Shown here piece by piece: positions 48,129-58,888 of a stretch of DNA of 64,000 nucleotides. The stretch lies in assembly GCA_965644315.1 (NCBI GenBank), contig CBFFRQ010000018.1:186001-250000 (forward strand). The letters run 5' to 3'. Position 1 is the first letter of the stretch. The number at the start of each line of letters is the position of its first letter. Source of the DNA: Caecitellus pseudoparvulus. Its lineage: Eukaryota > Bigyra: Bicosoecida. Both the position numbers and the translations under genes were made by a program. Below the pieces are notes generated by a model that saw only the letters and a program-made list of their open reading frames with translations, searched no databases and had not been told where the DNA came from.

Positions 48129-51100
48129 TCAAGCGTGCTGGGCAGCGTCCAGGAACTGCGCCTGCACTGCCGCGGCATCCGCCTCATGCCCCGCCTGACG
48201 CAGGGCCGGCGCCAGGGCGGACGCGGCGGCCTCCTCCAGCTCCCCGTCTCCCTCCTCCCCCGCCGCTGTGAGGACTGAGGACAGGTGGGCAATGCCCTCT
48301 TCCACCTCGCCTTCCTGCACCAGCAGACGGCCCAGGTGGTACCCTGCCCACGCCACCTGCACCCCCGTCACGACGTCACCCTGCCCTGCGCCGCCGAGGA
48401 CACGCCGGAGCAATTGCACGGCAATTGCCGTCTTGCCCGCCGCCTCGTACCCCGCCGCCAGCTCCTGCAGCAGTGCGGCGTGCCTGGCTCCGCCCAGACC
48501 GTGCTTCAGCGCCTGTCCCAGTGCCGCCGCCGCCTCAGGGTGCCGAGGCGGCGACGCCGACAGACACAGCAGCGCCAGCAGCCCCCAAATGGTGGGCGAG
48601 TGGTTGTCTCGCACGTTGGCCTCGCCCAGCGCCGCCTCCGCTTCCTCCAGCGCCCCCAGGCGCAGCGCGGCACGCCCGGCACCAGCCCAAGCAATTGCCC
48701 AGCCAGTGCTCGCAGCCACGCGCAAGAACACCTCCTGCGCCGCTGCAGCCAGGCTGGCAGTGGACTTGGCTGCAGTGGCGGCGGTGGCGGGGGCCTCCTT
48801 GCCCTCCTGCGCCGGTGATGTGGCGGTGATGGCGGGGGTGGTCGGCGCCGGCGCGTCGTGTCCCCCCCCCACCCCCGCCTCGTGCTGCGCCAGGTACACC
48901 CCTGCCATGCGCAGCAGCAGGTGGGTGGAGGCTAGCGTGTCCCCCGCCAGCGCGCCGGGGCCGTCTTGCCAGCCCCCCACAGCCATCTCCATGGACCGCC
49001 GGGCGGCGGCGGTGGAGCCACCCTCCGCCTCCACCTGCCCACGGTGGGCCCATGCCTCGCGACACCCTGGGTCCAGCGCCAGAGCCGCATCCAGTGCATC
49101 CAGGGCCAGGGGCAGGGTGTCGGGCACGCCCCCCCGCCAGGCCAGAATGCCTGCTGACGCCTCAAGGATGTACAGGCGAATGTGCACGGGCTTGGGCACG
49201 GTGGCGTCGGTGACACAGGCACGGCCCAATTGGGCCGCGGCTGCCAGCACTGGCAGAAGCCCTGGTCCGTACTTGGCAGCCCAGGCCGCAACCAGGATGT
49301 ACGCGTCGAAGTCAGCAGCGTCCCGGGGCGCAGGGCGGAGGGGGGTGTCGGACCCCCCCCCCTCAGTGGACCCGGAGGGGGGGGGGTCCACGGGCCCCAA
49401 GTCAGACCCCGCCAAGCCCGCTGCCACTGCAGCGCCCACATCGTGGTGCCCGCCCTGCCCCACACCTGCTTCCGCCAGCCCCGCCACTGCCGCCACCAGC
49501 GCGTGGCCGGATGCCTCCACATCCACCACGCCCGTGCCGTCCCTCCCTGAGGCCCCCTGCTCCACAGGGGAGGGGGGGGTGGACCCCGCCGCCGGCCCGT
49601 CCGGTCGAGGCACGACGCCGGTGGCGATGAGCAAGTCACCCCCCCTCGAGGCAGGTGCGGAGGGGGGTACATACCCCCCTCGCACCAGCGACAGCAGTGT
49701 CTCCACCAGGGGCAGGGGCAGGGGCAGTCCCCGCTCCTCGGCGGATGCCGCCCCCGCCGCCAGAGCGCCATCCTCGTCCGCGCCCTCCCCCGCCACGCTG
49801 ACGTCACCCTGCGACACGCGCCGTGCAGTGTGCAGCAGCGGCAAGGCGGCAGAGGGGTGCCCTCGCACCGCCTGCACTACCCCCAGCAGCGTCAGCGCCG
49901 ACACACGAAGGGGGGCGATGGCCACCGCCTCCCGGAAGCACTCAGCTGCCCGCCCTGTGTCGCCGCCCCGCAGCAGGAACTCGCCGTAGTCCTCCCATAA
50001 ACTGGCATCCCATGACGCCCCCGCGCCTCCTCGAGCTGCGCGCTGCTCCATGGACGCCACACGCGCCTGCAGAAGCGCGGCAGCGCGGGGGCGGTCCCCT
50101 TCAAATTCCGCTTCCAGCGCCAGGCGCAGAGAGCGCTGCCGCACGCTCTCCCCGTCGGGGCCGACGTGGGGCACGCCTACAGCTGTTGCAGACATGGGTG
50201 GCGGCTGGGAGGACCCTGGCTGCCGCCCCTGCAGCGCCCACAGACTGGCAGTCACCGGCGACGCGGGTCGACGTGTGGACGCCGCACTGGGCGTGGCGCC
50301 TTGGTGTGGCGCCTGCACCAGCTCGCCAAGGGGCACATCCAGGGCGGCAATGGTCTCCACGTGCCCCACTGTGCGCGCCATGGCTTCGGAGGGCGCCGCA
50401 GAGGCGGTGCTGCTGGGCGCCAACGGGTCGGACGGCGGTGCGACCTGCCCACTGGCACTGGCTGCCTCGGCCAAGTCGAAGGCGATGCGCATGGCACGGT
50501 GCGCCTGTCCCATCAAGTACGTGTACAGCTGGGACAGGAAGGTGTCCCGCACGGCCAGTTCGTCCTCATCCTCCGCGTGCAGCGGCGTGCGCTTGTGGAA
50601 CCGCTCCCGCACCACCCGCACAACCGTGCGCTTCAGGCGCTCCTTCAGCGCCGTGTAGATACCGGAGGTGTTCAGTGCCGCCAACAACGCACGCCGGCGT
50701 TCCTCCCGACTTCCTTCAGCAGCTGCTGCGTGCTCCCTCACCACCGCCACGTACTGCTCTGCGATGGTGTGCACGGCAAGTGCAACGTCCCGCCGAAACT
50801 CCTCCGACGCGCCCAGAGGCGGCGGCACCTCGGCAGGAGGCGCCCGGGGCGGGATGAGGTCAGCAGCTGTCAATTGGGGGGAGGGAGGCGGCGGCGTTGA
50901 CCGCAGCAGCGGCCTGTCCATGACGGCGGTGAGGGTGAGGTAGGTGCTGTACAGGTGCAGGGGGTGAGGGGGCGGGTCGCGTGGCGGCTCGTCGACGGCT
51001 GCCTTGCGCCCCGATCCACTCTTCTTGCCGCGGGGGCTCTTGCCGCCCTTCTTCTTCTTGCTGGCGCCGCCTCGCGGCGATTTCTTGCGCCCACTGCGCT

Positions 51101-52779
51101 TGGAGTCCTTCTTCTTGCTGTCCTTGGCACGTGGGGAGCGTTTCTTGCTGCTGCCCTTCCGGCCACTGCCTGGCCGCCCCCCCGCCGCACCTGCTGCCGC
51201 CGCCGCTGCCGCCTCTGCCGCCGCCTCGGCTGCAGCACGCATGCCTGCTGCAAGTTCCTCCCATTCTTCCTCCCGAGTCGACGCGGCCGCCGCCTCTGCG
51301 GCCGTTTCTTCCGGAGTCCCGGGCAGTGGCTGCACGGACACAGTCACCTGTCCAGAGGACAAGGCGTCTTCCTGCGCCAGCTGCGTGAGGTGCAGGGGCA
51401 CGGCACAGCGCCAGGCCAGGTCCTTCTTCACCACCCTCACGCCACGCATGCCGAACATGGGCTCGACGTAGTGCCCTGTCGAGAGGGGGGGTGCTACCCC
51501 CCCTGCCTCGCTCGGTGCTGTGGCGTCAGCAGTGCCACCCTCCTCCCCCCCAGCACCAGCAGCATCCGGAGCCGAGGGGGCGGGCGGGATACCCACCTCC
51601 TCATCCTCCACCACCTCCACTTGCACCCGGTGCACTGTCGCCTCCACGGGCTCGCCTGCCGCCAGCCGTGCAAGCAGTGCTTCTGCCTGCGCCGCTGGCA
51701 GGAAAGCACTTGTGCTCGGCCACTCGACCCGCCACTCCCACGCCCCCGGCAGCTCCACAGGCGGCACACCAGCGCCCACGTCGCCCTCTGCGGCACCCCC
51801 CTCACTTTCTTTGCCCTCTGCCTGCCCTGGGGGCGGCGGCAGCTGCACCAAGCGCAGCTGCCCACTGGGGATGTATGTGGGAGGGGCGCCTGCCCTGCCC
51901 GCCCCACTCGGCAAGTGCAACTGCAACACGTACCGCATGTTGTTGTCGTAAGGGTCTGCCACGGCAGCCAGGGCGTCCTGTACGTCGTCTGGACCTGCGA
52001 TCTCAGGTAGCGCTTCGTACGCCCCCTCACCCCCCTCCTCCTCCCCCTCCTCGGGAGCCGGCAGACGCAGCTGGTGAGGCAGGTTTCGCAGTGCGACCTG
52101 CCCCAGCGTCAACACACGACCCCCCATCGCAGCCTGCAGCAACTGTGAGCCTGCCTGCACCTCCAGGTCCAGTGAGCCCGAGTACAGCAGGGGCGCAGCG
52201 GGGGGCGCGTCGTCCCCCTCACCGCCCGAGCCAGCTGCCAGCGGCACTGGGCTCAACACAACACTGCCACGAATCTGTTCCCCCACGACCAAGGGTGCAA
52301 GAGGCACTTCCGCACGGGCAATCACTGTGTCCACAGCTGGGTCGCGTGCCGCACCGCGGAACACCGTCAGCTGTGGCGTGGGGCAAAGGCAGCGCCGCGT
52401 GAAGGCAAGCACAGCGCGATCAGGGATCGGGGCTACGCACCTCCAACTTGCTCTCAAACACCTCGCAGATACGCGCGCTGGTGAGCGGCACCGGCTTCGT
52501 GCCACGGTCAAAGTTGTACTGTGCTGCCTTGAAGCCATTTGCTGTGGAAGTGCGCCCCAGGGCCGCCTTCGGCCCGTCCATGTGACTGTACCACAGCTCG
52601 CCATTCTCCGCCCCTCGCGTGAGCCACGACACCTGTGTCCACGTCTTGAAGTCATCTTCCTCCTCACTGTCATTCCGACTCAACGTGATGGTGTTCAGGA
52701 GCACGCGCATGCTCCACGTGTCCTCCTCCCCGCCATCCTTGCCTTCAGACGGGCCGACAGTCTCCGGGGCGGTTGCCAT
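48129..52779 (-). CDS. CFAP70: CFAP70-like cilia and flagella associated TPR protein
   Basis: Two exons: 52779-52441 and 52370-48129, one 70-bp intron (GTGCGT donor), phase 0, 1526 residues. The N-terminal 260 residues are a beta-rich, C2-like region (LTVFRGAARDPAVDTVIARA after the splice). A very basic Lys/Ser/Arg block lies near residues 505-570 (KKRSPRAKDSKKKDSKRSG). Then come PLLRSTPPPPSPQLTAADLI, YTALKERLKRTVVRVVRERF and LSQLYTYLMGQAHRAM, in the same order as in vertebrate CFAP70 (Pro-rich segment, then a Lys-Glu-x-Leu-Lys-x-x-Val-Val-x-x-Val-Arg-Glu helix). The last 640 residues are TPR-like, including LWEDYGEFLLRGGDTGRAAE. CFAP70 sits at the base of the outer dynein arm. Long Gly/Pro/Ala insertions make this copy larger than the animal protein. 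Confidence 0.85.
49350..49389. repeat. perfect 13-bp C10/G10 inverted repeat inside CFAP70
   Basis: GGA followed by ten C at 49350-49362 pairs exactly with ten G followed by TCC at 49377-49389, with a 14-base spacer. It lies in the coding sequence and encodes Pro-rich and Gly-rich stretches. Long C and G runs are prone to slippage, so sequencing accuracy should be considered. Confidence 0.85.
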
Positions 52780-53998
52780 GGCGAAACGCGCGTGAAACGC
52801 GCACCAAACCAGCCCAAACCCTCACAATGCCGAATCGCAAGGGCTTGCTTGCAATGGTTTGGGAACCAGGACATGGTTTACAGGGAATTGTGGGTAAATT
52901 TGTCAGAACTAGGCTGATGTTTGGGCGATGCCGCCGCCCAGGCGCACCTTGAGCAGCATGTCAGGGACCATGTCGGCGACCTGGTGCAGGGTCAGTGTGG
53001 AGACGCAAGTGTACATTCATGGGTCTCCGCTGCAGTTTCAGAGTGCTGCTGCGGTGTTCGCGTTGGTTGAAGCCTCGTGGCGCTTCTTGAGCCGCTCACG
53101 CTCGGGATCACGCCAACGCATGTGATGCACATTGCTTTCGTTCTTAGCGCGCTCCTGTTCAATCACGCTCAAAGCACCAACAGCAGCCACTGTCCCCAAG
53201 GGACCGCCCACCACCGTTGCTCCCTGACAGCGAGAGAGAGCGATGCCTCGTGCACAGCGCTCAGCGGCGCACCGACACGCAGCACACGCACCACAACAGC
53301 AGCAACACGAATCACCGCACTGAAAACACTATCTGCCATTCTGATGTCGCTCCTCGTGCTCGCTTGTGCACCCACGACGCACGCCGCCAGTGGCGCTGTG
53401 CCCCACGTCAACACGCGACGCCAACGCAAGCCCTCACTCACCTTGGTCTGAGGGCTCGTGAAGCGGCGGTGTGCATGGATGTGCAGCGTGTGCAGGATGA
53501 TGCTGGACAGGACAATGCAGGGGTGGAGTGGGTGATGTGGGATTTGGCGCACACCGCTGACTGCTGTGGGCTTGCCGTGGAACGCGGGCCTGCACACGCG
53601 CAAGCACTTGCCAGGGACAGAGCTCGCGAGAAGGCCGAGCGGGACGGACTGAGCAGGGCAGGCGCCCCTGCCACACACACAGGGCACGTCACGTGCCGCA
53701 CACATGCCATGTGCGTGTGCACGTGTGTGTGCCTGCGTCACTGCGCCGGCGTGTGTGGCGTGTGTGTGAGCGAGGGGGTGGCGTGGTGTGGTGTGTGTGG
53801 GTTGTTGCACCTGCAGCAGCAGGCGAGGCCGCAGGGGAGCGTGCCTCGGCGCAGGCTGCCCAGCACACACCAGCACTGGGCAGCATGCACACGCCAGCAC
53901 TGCCTGGTGACCAGTGACTACCGCACGGGGCTGGCGTGGGGTGCGCCTTGACCGTGTGTGTGGCACCGCCTGCAGCCTGCCCAGGCGGTGGTGTGTGG
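52780..53998. other. intergenic region between CFAP70 and NPRL3
   Basis: About 1.2 kb between the CFAP70 start and the NPRL3 stop. It begins with a duplicated NPRL3 3' fragment (separate entry). Around 53690-53810 the DNA is rich in GT/TG dinucleotides. ORFs in the rest are low-complexity and match nothing I know. Confidence 0.4.
52922..53012 (-). pseudogene. duplicated 3'-terminal fragment of NPRL3
   Basis: About 90 bp here are near-identical to the last coding bases of NPRL3 at 53999-54090, in the same orientation; for instance CGCCCAGGCGCACCTTGAGC is shared. The minus strand encodes LHQVADMVPDMLLKVRLGGG, against LHQVADIVPDMLLKVRLGGG at the real end. The fragment reads past the position of the genuine stop and ends a few codons later. 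No other part of NPRL3 is present, so it is a partial tandem duplication and not a gene. Confidence 0.8.
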
Positions 53999-55836
53999 TC
54001 AGGCGAAGCCGCCGCCCAGGCGCACCTTGAGCAGCATGTCAGGGACAATGTCGGCGACTTGGTGCAGGGCCAGTGTGGGGATGCGAGTGTGCAGGCCCAT
54101 TTCTTCCACGCTGCATGTGCCGGTGCAGTAAGGCAGCATGGCCAGTATGTGGTCTGCCACTGCTGTTGCCGCCTGCAAGGCCTCGGAATCACTGCCTGAC
54201 GGCCCCTGCAGCTTCTGTGCGACGTGCTGCGTCAGCCACTTGTGAGCAGATTCACGGCTGCCATCTGTGCTGCTTCCTTCCGTTGGCGGTGGGCTTTCTT
54301 CGCTGTGCAGCTGCTGCTGCATCCAACTGGCCGTCTCCACCGGCATGCTTTTGAGCGGCAGGAAGCGAAGCGATGTTGTCACTTCCACCACCAGGTCGTG
54401 ACGGCACAGCCACATGAGCACTTTCAGCACGTGCTCAGAACGCTTCACGGAATCCATGCCCTGCAGGGTGGTGCCCAGCGCCCCCCCCCGCAACACCTCC
54501 ATGCTGCTCAGTGCGTCAGTGAGACTGTGCCCAGGAAACGCAGCAGCGAAATCGGCTGACAGCCCCGGCATGGCCTGCAGACTCGCTTTCGCTGGGGCTA
54601 GGACAAAGCGGGAGTACTTGTGCAGCGTTGTGATTTTCCGAGCCACTCCCCACGCCACCAGGTGCTTGGCAAGGTCCATGACTGTGTCAAGGTCTGCGCC
54701 AATGTCCATGGCCAATTGCCGCAGGGTTCGGCTGATGTTCACCGCGCGCACCACTTGCCGCAGGGCAGAAGAGCCATCAGCTGGCAAGCTTTGCAGCACA
54801 CTTTCACGGGGGGAGAGCAACAGCAGCGTGTGGTAGGGCTGCAGTGCCGCCGCTTCTGCTGCTGCACGCACACCCCCTCGCTGCGTTGCTGGCGGGAGGC
54901 TCAGCGTGGTCCACTTGTTCAGGCGAAGGCGCAGTGTGCCGCCACTGGCCACAGCGTGGTGAATGCGCACTAGCTCCTCAGCCAGCAGGGTCGTGCTCAA
55001 CCACGTCTCCAGCAGGGCATCTGTGCTCAAGTGCACTGCACCTGGCCCACTCGCGCCGTCTGGCGTCGAGTGCAGCAGGGGCGGCGCCTCTGTCCACTTG
55101 TCCCTCGCAGCCAGCAACGCGGCAGCCTGCTGGGAGACGTACCCCTCCCGCATTTCCTCGGCGTGCAGCGCCAAGCTGGTGCGTTTCAGACCCGTCTGCA
55201 GCCAGGATTTGAGCAGTTGGGCAGGCCCCGCTTCGTCGGCGGCTTGACCACTCACGGCATCGTCCACGACGCCTGCCGCGTCCAGCACGAACACGACATG
55301 GAACATGAGCAGGCTGTCTCCAGAGGACACGGCTGTGGAGCCCGAAAAAGTGCTGTCCCCCACCGTCCTCGCCAGCGCAGCTGCCTCCGCCTCCTGCCCT
55401 TCCTCCCTATTGGCTGGCGGCACCGCCTCGTCAGGGGTGCCTTGGGCCGCCGCCGCTGCGGAAGGACTCGTTGCCTTAGGCGTGGACGAAGACACGCCCA
55501 CAGGGAAGCCTAAGTACAGCACATCCTCCACCATCAGCTCGAAGGGTGCCTGCCACAGGGACGGGTCAGGATGCAGCAGCGCAGCCAGCTCATCTTCGGC
55601 CCGCACCACTGAGGCAGCGACACGCTGAGCGGAGGCCGTTGGGGTGCTGCCTGACTCGCCATCAGTGCTGGTTAATGGTATGGGTGGGGACCGTGTGGGT
55701 GGGTACCGGAACGCCAGCCTGTGGGGGGAAGCAGGGTGGGGAAAGGCTGCGGTGGACGGACGAAACGACGGCGAAACGCGGACACCCACCTGCTGCCTTT
55801 GCTGCCCCCCACCACGGCGAGACAAACCCCCAGCAT
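53999..55836 (-). CDS. NPRL3: NPRL3-like subunit of GATOR1 (nitrogen permease regulator 3)
   Basis: Two exons: 55836-55790 and 55718-53999, one 71-bp intron, phases match, 588 residues. The short first exon encodes MLGVCLAVVGGSKGSR, which splices onto LAFRYPPTRSPP, reproducing the NPRL3 start (Gly-Ser-Arg-Gly then Leu-Phe-Arg-Tyr-Pro). Later landmarks are LLMFHVVFVLDAAG in the longin-like domain, LQPYHTLLLLSPRESVLQSL and DLAKHLVAWGVARKI. NPRL3 pairs with NPRL2 and DEPDC5 in GATOR1, the GTPase-activating complex that turns off Rag GTPases and TORC1 when amino acids are scarce, acting on the lysosome or vacuole surface. Its presence points away from land plants, which lack GATOR1 as far as I know. 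Confidence 0.9.
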
Positions 55837-56650
55837 GCTGAGCAGCTTAAATGCAGAAGATTTTGCCTAAGCGTGTGATTATCAGCGCCGTAGAGCAGAC
55901 GGTGGAGCCCACTACAGATCTGTCTTTGGTTCACCCCCAGCGAGATGAGGCCAGCTCGCTGTGCCGTCGCGCCCGCGCACCATGGACGTGGGTGAGACTA
56001 GGCACTGCGCCATGCCCCTTTCCCTTAGCGATGAATTCGGCGTTGCCGCTCTGGATTTTGACTTCCACTCCCCCATGCAGTCTGCAGGCCCAAGCTCTAC
56101 ACTGTGTACAATGGGAGAGGCTTGCCGACTTACCAGCAATGGAGCGAGCCCCCTTGTAGCAAGGGTGATCCAGCACTCACAGGCAGCAAGGTACAGTCGA
56201 TTTGGCCCTCTGGTCTGCGTTCGCATGCCGCGCATGTGGGAGGTAGCACGGCAAACGCACACGTTTGCCGTGCGCTTGAGTCAGAAGTTGCGGCCAGCTC
56301 TTTGCAAGAGCCTGTGCAAGAGACACAGCCCTCCACAGAGGTATTGTCCGCAAAAGACAGGTTCAGTGGAGCAAAACGTTCCGCCCTTGGCTGGCTAAGT
56401 TCGCTTGCTTCACCCTGGGGACGGCGCGGGCTCGCCAACGCCACCCCGACAGAGGCGGTTCCCAGCACATTCCTTGCGCCAAGGACTTGCGATACGGCAC
56501 CCCCCTCGCCTTGTGCGCGGCAAACGGCCGATCCAGTAAAAATAAATCTACCCACTAAACCAAACACCTCCCTACAAGTCACGCCTTCCCCTTACGCGGC
56601 TTCGGACACCCTTGTACTGAGCACGTGTCGCCACAAGGCGTGCCAGCATA
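55837..56650. other. divergent intergenic region upstream of NPRL3 and RING genes
   Basis: About 800 bp between the two start codons. A plus-strand frame stays open from about 56035 to 56805 but shifts phase relative to the RING frame, and carries no known domain. An alternative is an upstream RING exon ending GGCAGCAAG at 56190 spliced to 56702 across a 511-bp intron; phases would agree. An AT-richer stretch lies near 56530-56570. A perfect inverted repeat is listed separately. Confidence 0.35.
56246..56273. repeat. perfect 12-bp inverted repeat, 4-base loop
   Basis: GCACGGCAAACG at 56246-56257 and CGTTTGCCGTGC at 56262-56273 are exact reverse complements separated by CACA. It sits upstream of the RING gene start or within its possible first intron. 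It could be a cruciform, a dimeric protein-binding site or an RNA hairpin; no family is recognised. Confidence 0.85.
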
Positions 56651-57789
56651 ATGCAAATTCCGCAAGTTACCGGTGGGGCCGCAAGCTCTCACCACTCACA
56701 GGGCATGCAGCCACTTCTGAAGAAGCAAGAGGAGTGTGCCATTTGTCTAGCCCAAAAGGCCACCTGCCAGTTCTCTGGGTGCAGCCACAAGGCCTGCCAA
56801 TGTGAGAGCAGCGCTGCTTGCAGTAACTGGCGAGACGAGCACCGTCACAGAGTCCATGTATTGTTGCCTTTGCACAGATTGTACAGAACGGTGGGCTGCT
56901 CAGAAGTGCACATGTCCAATTTGCAGGGCCCCGTTCTCCTCGTACACGTTAGAACAGGTGAGTGGTGCTGGCCCCACCGCCCAACTGGGCGTTGACGAAG
57001 CACCCTTGCCTCCCGGCCTCTTTGCAGCGAGGGCAGTCCCCAGTGCACATTGAAGTGGAGGAGCAGGAGCCCCCGGAGTCCACCCAGCTCAGACTGATGC
57101 GTGTCATCCGCTCCACTGACCTCCTGCAAGTCTTGCGGCAAGAAGCTGCGCGAAAGTTTGCGCGGGCCTGCACACGCATCAAGTGCTCGCAACCTTTCCA
57201 GCCCGGCAAGGTGTCCAAGCCCTCCTACTTGCCGGAGGCAGAACCGCACCAAGAACGTGCTGGCCGACCATTCCTGGCACAAATCATGGACTCCGCCCCC
57301 CATCGCATCGGAGGGCAGGTGCGCCCAAGGGAGTCTGACGGGCAGCGGGTTGCGGGTGGGTTGCATGACGCTCCGCATGACCAGCGCAGGGTGGTGCCCC
57401 GCACTGCCGCTGTCGCCTACCCCAGCAGCGTCACTGGCATTTGCGACTTGGGGCCCATGATCGTCCAGCCTCCCCCCGCCTCTCTGCCACGTGGCACTGA
57501 GCTGTACCCTGTGATGGACGCCACGCTAGCGGAGACGTTGAGAAACCCCACGCCCCCTCCCCATCCACGTGAAGATTGGGCCAGGAAAATGATGCGGGCA
57601 AGACAGAACACCCAGGCTCTCACAGGTGACCTGCCACGTCCCTCTTTGCCGAAGCCGCAGGCAGCCAAGCCTGCCACCAGTGCCGAGACGAAACTCGCAA
57701 CGTCGGGCGTGGCTCTGGCCAGGATGAAGGAGACCGGCTGTGGCTATGCAACCAAACCAAACTCCTGGTGCAGTGATTTGGCGGCATGA
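56651..57789 (+). CDS. RING-HC finger protein, probable E3 ubiquitin ligase
   Basis: Exons 56651-56801, 56878-56957 and 57028-57789, introns of 76 and 70 bp, phases match, 330 residues from the ATG at 56651; upstream exons cannot be excluded. Splicing creates a complete C3HC4 RING: Cys29, Cys32, Cys44, His46, Cys49, Cys52, Cys63, Cys66 (text EECAICLAQKATC, then CSHKACQYC, then CTCPICRAPF). His46 and Cys49 lie in exon 1 and Cys52 onward in exon 2, which confirms the join. After the RING the protein is polar, with SPVHIEVEEQEPPEST and a helical LLQVLRQEAARKF, then Pro/Arg-rich sequence without known domains. RING-HC proteins usually transfer ubiquitin directly from E2 to substrate. Substrate unknown. 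The 3' end may also be alternatively spliced toward 57975. Confidence 0.7.
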
Positions 57790-58888
57790 AGGGTCCCTGG
57801 CCACGACGGGGCACCTTTTGAGCAGGGAGCAAGTGTTCGATGGTGGCGACGTTTCCACTGTCACGCCATTCGTTGCGCAACACCTGCCCAGACGCCCATG
57901 CCGTTCCCTGGCATGGTGCCCCCAGACAGGGCAGGAATCTTTTGGATATCTTCCTTCTGCTTGTTCTGGTTCATGTTTCACTCTCTGCAGCCAGCCAAGG
58001 CTGGCCTTCTGACAATCGCAGAAGTGGCCCAGGGAGCTGCAGCCCAGATGCAGCACAAAGTGCCGAACGCGAGATCAGCCGTTTCGGCGCTCCTGCACGC
58101 CAGACACGCATGTGAGGCGTATCACACAGGGACTTTCACGGCACAGGCCCACCCACCCCCGTGCACCCTCCCCTCATTCTCAACTCCCCTTCGGCTGAGG
58201 GATTTGAAGGTGAGCGCCACACAACGTCCCACACCTTGCCACAGCTCCCAAGCGCAGTGTGGCACTCAGCCTTGGGGGCTGGGACACGGGCACAAGTCAA
58301 TGCTTGTGCCCGTTAGACGCTTGATAAGCGCATGCTTGCATGTGCTCCGGACCTGCCCGGGGCTGCTCAGGACTCGAGCAGCTCTGGGGGGTTCAAGTCC
58401 ACATTTAGCTTGAACCGCAGTTGGCTAGAGCCATGACTTTACATGGCTCGTCCAGAAGCGGCTCGTTTCTCTCATTAGTACGCTACGCTGATTTGCACTG
58501 GCAACGTGCGTAGATGACTTCACAGAGCGAGTGCTTTCTCAATGCAGCGCTCCATGGTTGAGGCCCGTCGAACGCTCTCACACAAGGGACTGGTACACTC
58601 AGGGGTCTCATGTGGGGATGGAGCAATGCGTCCAATGATGGAAAGAAATCGCAGCACTGCATCGCCCACCACTGCTTGTCTCCATAGCTCGCAGGGTGAT
58701 GCCAGCAGCAAAAGCGTCGCCCATGCAAAACAAACCAGCGGGATCACTTACGAACACTGAGATCACACCTCAACTGCCGTTTAATTGACCTGCTTGCACT
58801 GACAGAGGCCTTAGCGACCGAGCTTCGGCAGGCGACGTGTCAATTTCCGCTTTTTTCCGCACGGCGGTGCACCTGTTCGACGGGCACA
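57790..58888. other. gap between RING and LDAH genes: exon-like segment plus hairpin cluster
   Basis: At 57975-58110 a segment flanked by a strong acceptor-like CTCTCTGCAG and a donor-like CAT/GTGAGG encodes AGLLTIAEVAQGAAAQMQHK in one frame. It may be an extra exon of the RING gene or of an unseen gene, but I found no phase-consistent join. From 58286 to 58450 the DNA is a row of hairpins (separate entry). A minus-strand ORF at 58747-58520 (75 codons) opens with a signal-peptide-like MIPLVCFAWATLLLLASP; nothing else supports it. Confidence 0.35.
58286..58449. ncRNA. cluster of consecutive perfect hairpins, candidate structured RNA
   Basis: Within 164 bp there are four exact inverted repeats: 11 bp with a 6-base loop at 58286-58313 (ACGGGCACAAG pairs with CTTGTGCCCGT); 7 bp with a 7-base loop at 58362-58382 (GCTGCTC/GAGCAGC); 8 bp with an 11-base loop at 58390-58416 (GGTTCAAG/CTTGAACC); 8 bp with a 6-base loop at 58428-58449 (GAGCCATG/CATGGCTC). 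Short palindromes CGCTT-GAT-AAGCG (58318-58330) and CATGC-TT-GCATG lie between the first two. This is non-coding and far denser in stems than the surrounding sequence. No known RNA family fits, strand is unknown, and transcription is not shown. Confidence 0.4.

Noticed and set aside
53077-53951. Overlapping ORFs in the CFAP70-NPRL3 gap
   Set aside because: They are Thr/His/Cys-rich translations of GT/CA-rich low-complexity DNA with no domain or splice support.
58383-58416. tRNA-like T-loop sequence GGTTCAAGTCC
   Set aside because: The flanking bases cannot form a T stem, and no acceptor or D arm pairs in the right places. The match is part of a plain hairpin (GGTTCAAG with CTTGAACC).
58520-58747. 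75-codon minus-strand ORF with a signal-peptide-like start
   Set aside because: Only hydrophobic N-terminal composition supports it. No family, splice or neighbour evidence, so it is mentioned but not called as a gene.
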